A stretch of 64,000 bases of DNA from Nansenia antarctica (taxonomy: Eukaryota > Chordata > Actinopteri > Argentiniformes > Microstomatidae), in contig OZ022342.1 in the NCBI GenBank assembly GCA_963989245.1, positions 11,690,297-11,754,296 of the forward strand. Direction: 5' to 3'. Of the stretch, positions 11,688 to 26,074 are shown piece after piece (positions within the stretch are counted from its first letter, which is position 1; the number at the start of each line of letters is the position of its first letter). The position numbers and the translations under genes are program-made. The notes below the pieces were generated by a model. The model worked only from the letters and a program-made list of their open reading frames with translations. It did no database searches and was not told the DNA's origin.

Positions 11688-12258
11688 CACTACTATGGAC
11701 TAAAGTATGTGGACACAATTATCGTCTGGGGCTGTTTTCATGGTTTGGGCCAGGCCCCTTAGTTCCAGTGAAGGGAAATCTTAATGCTCCAGCATACAAT
11801 GCGATTCTAGAGAATTGTGTGCTTCCAACTTTGTGGCAACAGTTTGGGGAAGGCCCTTTCCAGTTTCAGCATGACAATGCCCCCATACACAAAGTGAGGT
11901 CCATAATGACATGGTTTGCCAAGTTTGGTCTAGGAGAACTTGACTGGCCTGCACACAGCGCTCTGACCTCAACCCCATCGAACACCTTTGGGATGAATTG
12001 GAACGCCGGCTGCGAGCCAGTCCTTCTCGCCCAACATCAGTGCCCAACCTCATTACTGCTCTTGTGGCTGAATGGGAGAAAATCTCTGCAACCATATTCT
12101 AAAATCTAGTAGAAAGTCTTCCCAGAAGAGTGGAAGCTGTTATAGCAGCAAAGGTGGAACCAACTCCATATTAATGCCCATGGTTTTGGAATGAGAAGTT
12201 CAACAAGCACATATGGGTATGATGTTCGGGTGTCCTAATACTTTTGTCCATAATAGTG
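11688..12258 (+). mobile_element. Internally deleted Tc1-like element
   Basis: TA flanks (11686-11687, 12259-12260) and inverted ends CACTACTATGGAC / complement of CACTATTATGGAC. The frame on + keeps only the transposase C-terminal half: GLFSWFGPGPLVPVKG, FQFQHDNAP (catalytic Asp), then with frameshifts DWPAHS, the sequence for LNPIEHLWDEL and VAEWEKISA. The N-terminal DNA-binding domain is deleted. Nonfunctional. Confidence 0.9.
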
Positions 12259-12260
12259 TA

Positions 12261-12623
12261 TGTCACACGGTCTGGTGAAAGGGGTAACAAGTCGGCAGCC
12301 GATTTAATGTTCAGACTTTTATTTAGAAACATTTTAATACATTTCAGCGTTGTTGAAAATCAATGACACACTTGCTAGTCGACTAACACAGCTTGTTTTG
12401 TGCTTGCCTGCTAACAATGTAAAGTAGTGTTATAGCTAGGTTATACACTGTTAACTAGGTAGCAGTGGGGATTACTCACTGAATCCATTGCATTGCAGTA
12501 TTTTGTCTTGACTAGTGAGTGTGTGTTGTGATTTTCAACAACATTGAAATGTATTTCCATGTTTCAAAATAAAAGTCTGAATATATTGATTGGTTGCCGA
12601 CTTGTTCACCAGACCGTCACACA
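12261..12623. mobile_element. Foldback MITE family A, copy 1
   Basis: Ends TGTCACACGGTCTGGTGAA and the complement of TGTGTGACGGTCTGGTGAA. Long inverted arms include gttgttgaaaatcaatgaca on the left and ttgattttcaac-type sequence on the right, plus an AATAAAAGTCTGAA box. It begins immediately after the TA of the Tc1-like element at 11688-12258. No coding capacity. Confidence 0.82.
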
Positions 12624-14589
12624 GCATACAGATAGATACCTGACCTTTAACCTACAAAACGGTCTTCACTCGCGGAATTGCAATTGTTTCAAACATATAG
12701 AATAAGGAGTCTTGGCCAGGGGATTGGGAAATCTGCTGGATCCATGTTTATACAAAACACTGTGGAGCTACAGAGAGACTAGGACCATGTGAGGGGATTT
12801 CTCTTATCAAAGGGAATCTTGACAGCCATAAAATTCACAGACATAATAGATGGATTTTGGAGTTCATGTTTCTCATTCATGAAATGAACAGACTTGACAC
12901 TGAACAATAGGAACTATTTTACTTTATTTATGGTGACTGAGATAATATTTCATTATTAACCCCCAGTGAGGTGTGTGTGTGTGTACAGTCACAGTTATAT
13001 ATATACCACTTTTTACAAACATCAAGAATGAACATGTTCCCACGTGTACAGTAAGTGATTGCTACAGGCAGTAATCTGCTGGTGGAAAACCATTTATTTA
13101 AAGATGGCCAATAAAATGTTGTAGGCTTGACCAATATCAGTCGAGCCTGACAGTATATGAGGGAATACGTGTACGACAAAAACATTAGGAGTTAGTAACT
13201 AGGCGAAGAGCTCTAATGAACTACATTTCCCTTGAGGCTGAGTCTCTCTGGTACTGAGTCTCCACACGCTCATCATGACCCTCTCTCCAACATGCTTAAT
13301 CGTCGGCAAAATATGAAGTTGTGATCCGCTGCATACTTCTAGCCGTACAGGTGTGGAAGCCCAGGACACAGACTTCTCTCTTTCTTCCATGTATTCTGGA
13401 TAGACAGCGAAGTCTAGCTGAAACTGAGGTGACATCTTCAACACTCATACAATTACGGATATAACGGTTTTGATCGCAAAATTAATTAGTCATATGTTTT
13501 TATAATATCTTTGTTTTATTATGTTGTACCAGAATCATGTAATATAAAGTTATAAAATAATATCACATCAGGTTCAGTGATGGCATCTCTCCCTTATATA
13601 ATGCTGATTTTGTACACAGTCTTGTACCCTTATAATTTGTATGAAAAAAATATATCCATGGTTGCTTTCTTGTAAGGTTGATATGTCATTAATAATAGCA
13701 GGGAAGTAAATCGATCACAGTCAAATTGTTGTAAGTATTTCAGTGAAATCATTGATGGTACATCTAGATGGATACATCTAGATACATTGGTGGTACACCT
13801 CTATGGAGCATCTCCTGTATAAATTGTTACTTCTGGTAACAGTGAGTTATACCAAGGGGATGGAGGCTTCAGCTCTCTATTGGTTGGGACTATGATTAAG
13901 TCATGCCATCAACATGATCATGCAGATATCCTGAGCAAATTAAATGGAGATGTGCAATTATCTGATGTGCACCACTTATCAGGACTTGATTGTACTTGAG
14001 AATGACAGAGATACTGTAGTTTCATGGTGTGGCTTCAGAGGTCCATTACATACTGTTCAGTAGATATTACCTTCTCCAGGTTGTTATTTTTCCCTGAGAC
14101 CCAACAGGAATGGAGTGGGGGACTATATGTGCCAGAGGTCAGAGGTAGTCTGTGGAGTTGGGGTTTTCTGAATTTGCATTGTTGTGTCAATGTGGGACTT
14201 TATCTCCATAGGTGGCTCAGAATAACCCTTAGGTGGCCAGTCTAAGCAAAGCAAATATAAGGAGAACCATGCTGCTGCTCGGAAACTCTGAGATTGAACA
14301 TACACATTGTTTGAGTAGATTTAGCCTATTGGCTAATTCTGCGATGGCTCTGAGATTTCAAAGTAAATGAGTTGTCTCATTGGAAAATCCCAAGTGTCCC
14401 ATTTCAGAGGAGCACTTGAATGCAGCATTAGACGGGATCCTTCCCAGAGATCCTTACATGGGAAGCTTCCTCCATCCTGCCTCAGATCCATTTCCTATAA
14501 GCAACTCCCTCTGGACCCCTCTAGCCAATGTACCTCTCCTCTCGACACCAACCCATCCCAACACAGACACTCAGACACTCAGACACAGA

Positions 14590-14646
<57 letters not shown>

Positions 14647-15329
14647 TCCTTTGTTCGTTTGTGCGCCAAACCCACAAAGAGCTTAACTAGCAGCAGTAAC
14701 AGCATGATTTAGGCCCATCTGTCACCCCCGCCACATATTAAAGAGTTACTGCCTGCATATTTTATTTACCTGACATAATTTTTTCCATATCTCATAGAAT
14801 GATACAGCATAATTGATGTCATAAAACTGCATGTAATGCATCTTGTTGGTGTGGGATTCAACCTCGTGTGTAAAAAAAGCCTCTTGGGAATTGTCATCCA
14901 GATGTCATCCAGATGTCATCCAGCGTGGCTGATGGCCCTATCCAGCTGATCTTGGCAACGTGGTTTGGGTGGATTTTGATTCAGGATCGTTCAGGAAAAT
15001 ACATTCAATTCATGAATTGAAAACAGCCCCATTACTTTCTGCAGAGATTGACAGCTTGAACACACCTGACAAACCAGAAACACCTGTCAAGCCAATTTTC
15101 CAATACTTTTGGTGCTTCGAAATAGGGGGACTATGTTTAAAAGAAATTGCACTTTCTAAATGGTGAAACCAGTCAGAAAAGAAACTCCATTGAATGAGAA
15201 TCTCTACTTTGACCCCTTAGTTATTGTTTGATTTTAAACCCCAACTGTTGGAGTATAGAGCTAAAAGAAGCTAAAAGAAGACAAGATGCTTTCTCTTTCT
15301 AATAGCGCACTGTATCTGTGGTAAACTGC
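12624..15329. other. Intergenic, nothing recognised except (CA)n
   Basis: AT-rich, with a (CA)n at 14592. A short tandem (cagatgtcatc)n lies near 14898-14922. No frame with family resemblance. Confidence 0.55.
14592..14644. repeat. (CA)n microsatellite
   Basis: Uninterrupted (AC)n, preceded by degenerate cagacact repeats. Confidence 0.95.
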
Positions 15330-15415
15330 AATCTCTTATCCTTAACCTTGACCACCGATCTGCCAACCTTGCGATCATTAGACGGCGGCTCTACCTCCTG
15401 CGCCACCGCAGCCGC
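15330..15415 (-). mobile_element. tRNA-headed SINE fragment
   Basis: The - strand contains GGTGGCGCAGGAGGTAGAGC (15388-15407), the A-box region of a common teleost tRNA-derived SINE head, followed by ctaatgatcgcaaggttg. The B box is decayed. It directly abuts the LINE 3' end, either by chance or as a chimera. Confidence 0.5.
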
Positions 15416-15429
15416 CCCTACCCGGCTCT

Positions 15430-15727
15430 GCCCGCCCTACCCGTACCCTCCGATCCTCATCCACTGTTCTCCTCACTGTCCCACCCTCAAAACTCAAAGG
15501 CTTCGGAGACCGTGCTTTTTCACAAACTGCACCCCGCCTCTGGAACTCTCTCCCTCAACCACTCAGAGATTCACCCTCACTCTCCACTTTTAAATCCCAC
15601 CTCGTTAACTCTGTGTTCTATGTGCTCATGTTATCTGTTGCTTGTTGTTTCTGTGTTTTTTGTTTTTCCCATATTGTCAGCGTCTTTGAGCCTCGGAAAA
15701 GCGAATAATGAATTATTATTATTATTA
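15430..15727 (+). mobile_element. LINE 3' end with ORF2 C-terminus
   Basis: A + strand frame reads GFGDRAFSQTAPRLWNSLP then LRDSPSLSTFKSHLVNSVF and stops at TAA near 15712. This is the typical C-terminal end of fish L2/Rex-type LINE proteins. It ends in (ATT)n at 15711-15725. Confidence 0.82.
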
Positions 15728-16898
15728 AAGGCCCCCCCCCGCCTGTGTTTGAGGGCTTCCATTGCTTGCACTGCTGTTATAAATGTAATCATAATTCATT
15801 TCTACAATTCAGTAATTTCATTATTATGCCTCAGTAATCACAAAGTTGTGGCAAATCACTATTTCATTGACATGAATCAAAAACCCGTAGTATAATAACT
15901 CCTCTACACACAGCCCTAATACGTCTCCCCAGCATGTAAATAAACATGGCGAGTGAAATGATGTCACGTCTACAATTCAGTGTGTATAATATGAATTGTC
16001 TCTGTTTGAAAACTTCAATGACACCCAGACGGGGTGGGGGGGGCAGGGGGGGCGTGTATTTCAGCTGACATTATTCAAACAGAGCGGCCGCTCATTCTCA
16101 CCAATCAGGGCGGAAAATCGCAGACAAGGGCCCTTCCCCTGGACTTCCAGAGCTTGGCCAGCGCGCCGCTGACAAATCTTTGCTTTCCTTTGCCTTGGAA
16201 GCCTTTCAGAGTCCCCCCAACACTCACGTATCAGACAAAACAATCCCTATTGTAACAGATCATTGGTAAACAAATGTCATCCCTTTGAAATGCGTAAATT
16301 ACTCATGCTAGAGGGAGGGCATAATGAGGTAATTAGTTTTTTTCATTGCGCAGACATGCAAGTCCGGTCCAGTCCTCACGTGTTCAGGGGAGGGAGGGAT
16401 GGACAGTCTTTTTGCCTGGTGCTCTGTGAGTTCACAGTCCTGCAGGCTTGAAAAGCCAGCTGGAGCTGGGGAAGAGAGGGAGGGATGGAGGGAGAAGGGG
16501 AGGGGGGGGGTGAGGGAGAGCCAGCTACAGCCTTTCAAGGCATAACCTTTCCTGATGGTTTATCATTTATGTTTGAGAAGTTTAAGTATTCATGTTTATG
16601 GCATTCTGGGTAAAATACATTACTTGCGACCTCTACAAATGTGTAGAGTATTAGTAGTATAATTCAAAGTATCAATATAGTATTATTACATTGACTTGCT
16701 ATTATGTTGAAAAGCTAAATCTGACTGACTCAACTGAAAGTTGCCATTGAATCTCTTATGATAAAAGGAAAGAAAAAGGAGCAGTGTTCATTTGGATCAT
16801 CATGAATCTAGCTAAATCATCGCTTTCCATATACTGTATAACAAATGCTCAGTGGATCTATTCCTCATTCTGTGTGGAGAAGCAATGAGGATTGTTGC

Positions 16899-16951
<53 letters not shown>

Positions 16952-18602
16952 ATGTGTGTGTGTGCGTGAATGTGTTTGCTGAGCATGTGAGAAAGATAAA
17001 GAGTATGATGAAAAAACAAAACTGTGTCATTATAGAGTCATCAGTTTACAATTATGCCCTTTCATAATCTGTCAAAAACTGAAAAATGACCTCCCCTACT
17101 TGAGGCCTTTTTCACCACTCAAACACAGGAAAAGCACCCGTTGTTGCTTTCTTTGGTCGTAGGTGAATTGACTGCTCCATGTCCAATGAAACAAGGGCTC
17201 AGCACAATAATATCAGGGTCAAATGTCGTAGGCACATGAAAGGTAATGAAAGAGTCCTCCCAAAACTCATGAATCTAAACCTCTTCAACAGCTTTTCTCC
17301 CCAAATTATGTTAAGTGTGCCCCCAGAAAATGATCGGTTGATTAATACTAACGTGGTTTAACTCGACGACGTTACAGAATTGATGGAGATGTAATTACTA
17401 TGACCAAATGTTAACATTGCGTGGGAGAGGACTCAACTTTATTTATGATTCTTTTGGTCTCGCAGTGGTTATGTTCTAACAGAGAACAAATTGTCTGTGG
17501 AATCTTAATTGATGACTACTCTATTATTGAGACATGTGGCTGCGTATATATAATATAGCTTGCACTTTGCACTGAAAAAGGCTGAAAGGAAGCAAGAAGA
17601 TTGCTTGCCTATGATCATTTCTCCACCGCTACTGAATATATGTCTCAAAACTGTTTGGCACATCTACTTAAGTTGTGACAGGCTAAATATAGGCCAAATA
17701 TGGGTGGGTGGGTGGGTGGTTAAGGGGGGGGGGGGTATGTTTACATTGCTAATTACGATGGGAAAGATACAGATTCTTTGGCAGATTCTATGTTTTCAAC
17801 AGCATAAAATACACTCTTTTGTCTAGTGAGCTCAATCCCTACCCACTGAAATAGTACTATTTTACAGTATGACACACCAAATATGTACACTGCAGGTAGT
17901 ATACACCTTCCCATTGTCACAGCAAACAAAACAAACTCTCAGATTTATGACCTGAGGGAAAAAACCTAAACAAAAGAATAATGGAGAGCTTTCCCAGAGC
18001 CAACTTGATGGGTATCACTTGTGGCATACTGCCACTGTCTCTAATCTTCTATTGATTCTTGATTCATTATGCCAACCCTGATGGGATTCACATCCAAAAG
18101 GGTGTCTCTTGGCATTCTTTGTTATTACTAGACCAAACATTCACCTAGCTTGCACCCTGACCGATGGTGTTGAAGCAACAGGTATGCTTTAGCAAGACAT
18201 GTCTGGTGCAGGCCTGCAAAGCCTTTAGCAAGTCTCTGGCATGGTTGATGTGTACAGGGCTTTTCTTTTTCATTCTCCAGTTTATCTGAACAAGATCACT
18301 GCCATCAAATGCCTTGATTATACTTAGTGATTATTACTATTGTAATTATCAACACATCAAACAACCCTGCAATTACAGCTGATCCACCTATTCATTTTAG
18401 GATATATAACATAGATGGATTGTTAAACCAGACCTAGAATTTCATGATTGAACTTCAGCTCTTCAAGCCGACACCATTGACTGACAATGGTGCATCACAT
18501 ACAGTACTATCTATCATATTATTTTCTAGAAAATGTGTGTGTATCCCATTTTTCTGACATTATTAGTCCAGTCATCACCAAATCCTGCAATACTTTGTGA
18601 CG
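15728..18602. other. Intergenic; possible conserved noncoding block at 16040-16400
   Basis: 16040-16400 stands out: mixed composition, a CAGCTG E-box, a CCAAT-like accaatcag and TAATTA-type homeodomain sites (ggtaattagt). No coding pattern. Elsewhere AT-rich with a G-run at 17727-17736. Confidence 0.4.
16902..16968. repeat. (GT)n microsatellite
   Basis: GT units with cat and gcg interruptions near the end. Confidence 0.95.
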
Positions 18603-18803
18603 TTAGAATTATAAGGTTCTATCTCCATTTTTTGGTCAAAATTTAGTTTTTTTACATAATCTGATCCATTAGGTGTTTATTAATGCCTGTGTGGTGTTAT
18701 TTTTAAAATGTTGACATGTTTTAGTTAGTAATTAATAACATACAAAGGTTCCATCTCACAAAACATAATGGAATGTAAAAACTATAGAACCTTATAATTC
18801 TAA
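18603..18803. mobile_element. MITE family B, copy 1
   Basis: Inverted ends TTAGAATTATAAGGTTCTAT and complement, 201 bp. The interior ttttttacataatctgatcc and gtttattaatgc is shared with the copy at 50715, which shows this is a mobile family. No coding capacity. Superfamily not clear. Confidence 0.75.
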
Positions 18804-18865
18804 GATCACGTTATGTTGTGTCTGGTTAGTTCCCAACTTCCTCCAACTCAAAAGGGCTGTTGAAA

Positions 18866-19220
18866 TGTGACACGGTCTGGTCAATTGGTCCGCAAGTCAA
18901 CATCCGATTTAATGTTCCGACCTTTCTTTCAAAAAATGTAAATACATTTCAGCGTTGTTGAAAATCAATGACACACGTGCTAGTCAACTAACACAGCTTG
19001 TTTTGTGAGCCTGCTAACAATGTAAAGTAGTGTTAGAGTTAAATAGGAAACAGTGGGGATTACTCACCGAATCCATTGCATTGGAGTATTTCGACTTGAC
19101 TAGGGAGTTTGTGTTGTGATTTTCAATGACGTTGAAATGTATTTCTGTGTTTCAAAATAAAAGTCTGAACATTTTGACTGGTTTGCCGACTTGCGGCCCA
19201 AATGACCAGACTGTGTCACA
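18866..19220. mobile_element. Foldback MITE family A, copy 2
   Basis: Ends TGTGACACGGTCTGGTCA and the complement of TGTGACACAGTCTGGTCA. Core blocks (aacacagcttgttttgtg, ctgctaacaatgtaaagtag, ggggattactcac) are shared with copy 1, so the two derive from the same non-autonomous element. Confidence 0.85.
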
Positions 19221-21531
<2,311 letters not shown>

Positions 21532-22435
21532 GGTTAACCCTGTTTCTCTCTCTTACTTTTTGACTTGGTTCAAACAGGATCATGATACTGACGTGAACAG
21601 TATAAGGAATACTGGAATACCCCATGGGATAAAAGAGTGAATTCATCAATCTGAGAACAGCATGACTATTAATGCAACTCCCATTGAATGTGATCCCGGA
21701 ACCACATGTTGAAACTTAATTTGGGATCAATATCCTATAAATTAAAGATGGCCCAAATACTATTAACACACTGATAATACTTTCTAGCAGAGCGCACACT
21801 GCATGATACCTGCTACTGTATGTTTGTCTATTGTGTTGGGAACACAAGTGGAACACAGTGTACTTAAACAAAATGTGTTTTGTGAACTAGCATAGTTCAT
21901 GCCAATTCAAATGTAGCCTACCCTTAGTTACTTTTTGTACTGATCTGGAACCAGCCAAATCACATCAGAAGATTTAGAACTACAGTATAAAATCCTGTGG
22001 GAGTTCAATACAGAATCATCAAGACAATTATAACATGTATTCTCACTTACACATTATTTAACACTTGAGATTAAAAGTTATAGTAAGTAAAGAAAAACGA
22101 AGGGAGCAGAATGGGCAACGGCAAATCAATGAGATACGTACATTATTAAATAGTCATTTCTTTGTTGCAGTCTTTTTGAGGACCTGTCTCATTTGCACAA
22201 ATGAGTGACAGCCAGTCCACCTAATACAATGCATCTTTTATCCTCTTACGAGGCAGACATCCAAACTTTGGTAATCCCTGACAAATATTCCCTTTGAATC
22301 TGATCATTCATCAAAGCTTCCCCGGTACTTTTTTTTCTGAATTCACATGCCCAGCAATCTTTATATGCAATGCTACACAAAGCAAGATTGACAGACTGAT
22401 AAAAGGTATTTAGAAAGTCAAGTTGGTGCTTTGAT

Positions 22436-22483
<48 letters not shown>
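22436..22483. repeat. (GT)n microsatellite
   Basis: Pure GT run ending three bases before the CACTGCAAAAAGT MITE. Confidence 0.95.
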
Positions 22484-22485
<2 letters not shown>

Positions 22486-22646
22486 CACTGCAAAAAGTCA
22501 GCTCTCAAAAACAAGAAAAAAAAGCAATACAATGGGGGAACTATTACTAAAAATAAGCAAAATTATCTGCCAACAGAACAGGAACATTTCACTTGCCGAT
22601 ATTTCTTATAGATATTTTATCTTACTTAGATTTACTTTTTGCAGTG
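22486..22646. mobile_element. hAT-like MITE with CACTGCAAAAAGT ends
   Basis: 161 bp, ends CACTGCAAAAAGT and ACTTTTTGCAGTG. The interior (aacaagaaaa, agcaaaattatctgccaaca, atttcttatagatattttat) resembles abundant teleost short elements with the same ends. It abuts the (GT)n at 22436-22483. No clear target duplication. Confidence 0.7.
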
Positions 22647-24416
22647 TGATGTGTGATGTTTTGCCCTGGATTACCAATCCACAGTGTCCACTAGGTTGAT
22701 GTTTTGAGGGGCAGCAGTAAAATGCAATGACTTAGTGCAGGGAGGGGAGCAGTACCGGTCAATGGCAGGGTAAAATACAGTGTCTGATTTACTCTGATGA
22801 TCGTTTCTCAAATGGCTAGCTGGGTTGAGAGGGGATCCTATTAATCATTTACCATACTCAAACCCTAACCCTAACTCTTTATCACTTACACCAATCTCAA
22901 CTTTTTTCATGTCCTCCACTTTACCGCCTTACACCAATCTCTTCATTTTACTGTATGCCAAGGCCGTCTAGCCTTCCTTCTCTACATCAACAACGAGAAC
23001 GTATGAAAAAACAACATCAGAACAAAATAAACCAATTTAAATGCCTGGAGCATAATTGATGGTATCACAAATATAGCGGCGGATTGTGATCTGGCCCTGA
23101 AGGGTACTTCTGTGTGCAGTACTCTTGACAGTGAGGGATAGGAAGCTTCCTGTTTGCTTTTCTTCACTGTAAAAACCACCCATCTCTGAGTCTATCTATG
23201 GAGGCTGGCCTGATGTGACAAGTCCTGCAATGTACGAGCAAAGTCCTGCTCATAAGAGAAATTACGAGCTACGGCTCCACTTAAATAGTAAATAAACAAA
23301 ATACGAAAAAATGATGACTGATGAATTTGAGGTCCAACATGGTTTTATTGTCTGACTGGAAACCAAGGAGATGAGAGGAGTCTTCCAGCATGTCAGAGTT
23401 GAATAATGAGAAACACTCAACACTGTACATATTACAGTGCCAAAGGCTTTTGCTGTGTAATCGAGACACACATTTCACCTGAGAGAGGTACTCCACCCCG
23501 TTTAAGGGTAAATGAAAGCAAACAAAAGTACCATCAAGATACTAAACACGGTAACAATGGAATAATGCTGACCTCAGGCTTTTTGCCCGACCAGAGATTT
23601 TTCCAACCCTGCCACCTGATGCTTACCTGTCTTTGTCCCACCCAAACCATTAAAGGGATCTCTCAGACTGCCCGGGCGCCATGTCGCAGCCACAAACAGC
23701 ATTCTGTCATTCTGTTGAAGTCTCAATGAGGTAATGCCTCTCCCATTCACAAATAAAAAAAGGTGCTACAGCGAAAAAAATAAAAAAACTAGGTCATAAA
23801 CTCACCATTGTGTGATCGGTAATTGTAGCTGCTCACATAACCATGCCCCTGCCAACTTCCTCTTTAAAAAAAAAAAGAAGAAAACTTGAACTTGAATGAC
23901 TAACTGTACTTACCACTGGCTCCTTGGTATTGACTGTGCTTAATGTCTTCTGTTATCTGCGTCCATCCTTTTGGGGGACATCCCCTCTGATGTTTTCACA
24001 TGACACATTTATTCTTCAAGTACTATTATCACTTCATGGACTACGCCGGTGTATTTAGGGGTTTCCTCATAGAGAATAATGTGTGTATGCGGTTAGGCCT
24101 TTCAGCAGCGGTTAGGCTTTTCATCTTAGGTACCTGTATTGTTCCCTTGTAGTTAATCTGTATGTGGTTTATATGAAATCCTATTCATACATCTGGCTCG
24201 TATTGTGGAAAGGGAGTGCTTGCAAGACTCCTCATGTTGTTGTTCCTACCACAGTTTTAGGAAGAAGTGCATGGGATCTTTGCATCATTGGCCACTTTCT
24301 GACAATGAGACATTGTGCAACAGCAAGAGGACCTACTGTATTTTTCACTTCAAAAAGAAGACTTCACCGCAGACACTATTATTATGCATCTACATATTGT
24401 ACACTGGCACAAACAA

Positions 24417-24495
24417 GCATACACAAGCACAAATACACACACACAAGCACAAATACACACACACACACGCATGCACACACACACACACACGCATG

Positions 24496-24565
<70 letters not shown>

Positions 24566-24568
24566 CAA

Positions 24569-24609
<41 letters not shown>
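24417..24609. repeat. (CA)n microsatellite with interruptions
   Basis: Runs of AC separated by ata, gcatg and aagcacaaat units; about 190 bp. Confidence 0.95.
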
Positions 24610-24610
<1 letters not shown>

Positions 24611-25718
24611 TCAAGCTGAGGGATCTCAGCTATAGTAAGCCCAAGGGTATTGGAAGTAACTCTCTGTTTCAGAGCCATGCAAATGCCATCGTGGTATGTC
24701 AATTACTGTATGTCTATGTCAGGATCATGACATGCCTTCCATGTAAACGTCTCATTTACTTATAACATGATGGGCAATCAACCATGGACATGTCCTCCTT
24801 CTGTCCTCAAACCACTCTCTCTATCTTAACATTGACGCACTAAGCCTTTCATGAGTTGAGATTAAGTTAAAAGATATTAATTGTTCCAGGCAATGTACTG
24901 TATCAAACAGAATTCATATGTACCACAGTGCCTTTGTCTGGGCTGATTCTCATATAAATTACGCTTATTGATGGGCATTATTTAGCAATCTCCAATTTCA
25001 ATCAATTGCTCAATTGCTTATACACTAACACTGGAACTTGAGACACAATGACCAAAACCTGAAACTCACGTACCTTATCTTGCCAATTCTGCAGAAATAC
25101 AAAATCATTTTCAGCTTTTCAGTCATTTTGCAGTTCTAAATCACACTATTTGCAACACACTACAAACAATTCTCTACATTTGGCACAATCAAATACAGGG
25201 TGTGCTTGTGGATGATAGTTATTGTCTACAGTGGGCTTGTTCAGGTATGGATCGTCATCTTCAATGTATGGACATTGTATGGTGTATCATTGGACTTATC
25301 AAGAACGTTACCCTTATGAAGACGTTCATTACTGCAAAGTCAATGCAGGCTGTGCTCAACTTGTTCACATCCAGCCTCGACCTACGTGCAATGAATATGA
25401 ATGTAAAAAGGCAATATATTTGCATGAATATCAATATGATATGTACAGTAAAGATATAGGTACAGTGTGATGCGTATAGGACAAGGGCGAATATATGTCC
25501 AGTTAAGATATGTGCACTCCTTCATATATAATACGTGAGAGGTAATATTTCGATTAATGTTACACAATGGTAGCAATTTCAAAGCGTTTCTCCAGTCTCA
25601 TCCTTCTGCCAGTGGAGTCGCAGTTGCTCATTTCTCTGGTTTCTGTGCGGACGCATGGGTCTTGTTTTTTTTATAAATTCAAAAATTGCGGTCAAAGTTG
25701 CGTATGCACGTTGTTGGG

Positions 25719-25931
25719 TGTAGTGTATTGCTATGTTTAGCATAGATCTGGGATTGATTGCTATTGCCTCCGTAGCATTACATCTTGACAATGTTATCAT
25801 CGATTGACTAGTGTGGTCTAGTTGTTGTTTGGGATGCTGAATAAAGACGCACGTTGAACGTTGCTCCAGAGACCCGGGTATTATTATTATAAAGTGTATC
25901 TTGTATCCAGAGAGAACAACAAGACACAACA
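25719..25931 (+). repeat. 5' LTR of the gypsy element
   Basis: 213 bp, starting TGTAGTG and ending ACAACA. It carries AATAAA at 25840-25845, a likely polyadenylation signal for the R region when used as 3' LTR. It is matched base for base, as far as I can read, by 30393-30605. Confidence 0.93.
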
Positions 25932-25943
25932 TGGTGTCAGAAG
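25932..25943 (+). promoter_or_regulatory. Primer binding site of the gypsy element
   Basis: TGGTGTCAGAAG follows the 5' LTR end directly. It starts TGG, as expected for pairing with a tRNA CCA end. The priming tRNA was not identified. Confidence 0.65.
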
Positions 25944-26074
25944 ATGTGACTTCTTCACAAATATAAGGAATTGCGAGGCGCCGTCGATCTACGCAGAAAC
26001 TTTGTGGAGAACTATAGTTAGCTATCGACCCTGTGCGACGTTCGTTCGTAGTAGCTAGCGAGTGAAAGCAAAGC

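Larger units (their letters stand above)
21532..25718. other. Intergenic, nothing recognised besides MITE and microsatellites
   Basis: AT-rich. The sequence 25579-25718 just upstream of the gypsy 5' LTR is more GC-balanced and may belong to a disrupted older element, but no protein match can be claimed. Confidence 0.5.

Noticed and set aside
22859..22878. Telomere-like aaccctaaccctaac
   Set aside because: Only two to three units; the same kind of short match occurs at 37684. No array, so not a telomere or interstitial telomeric block.
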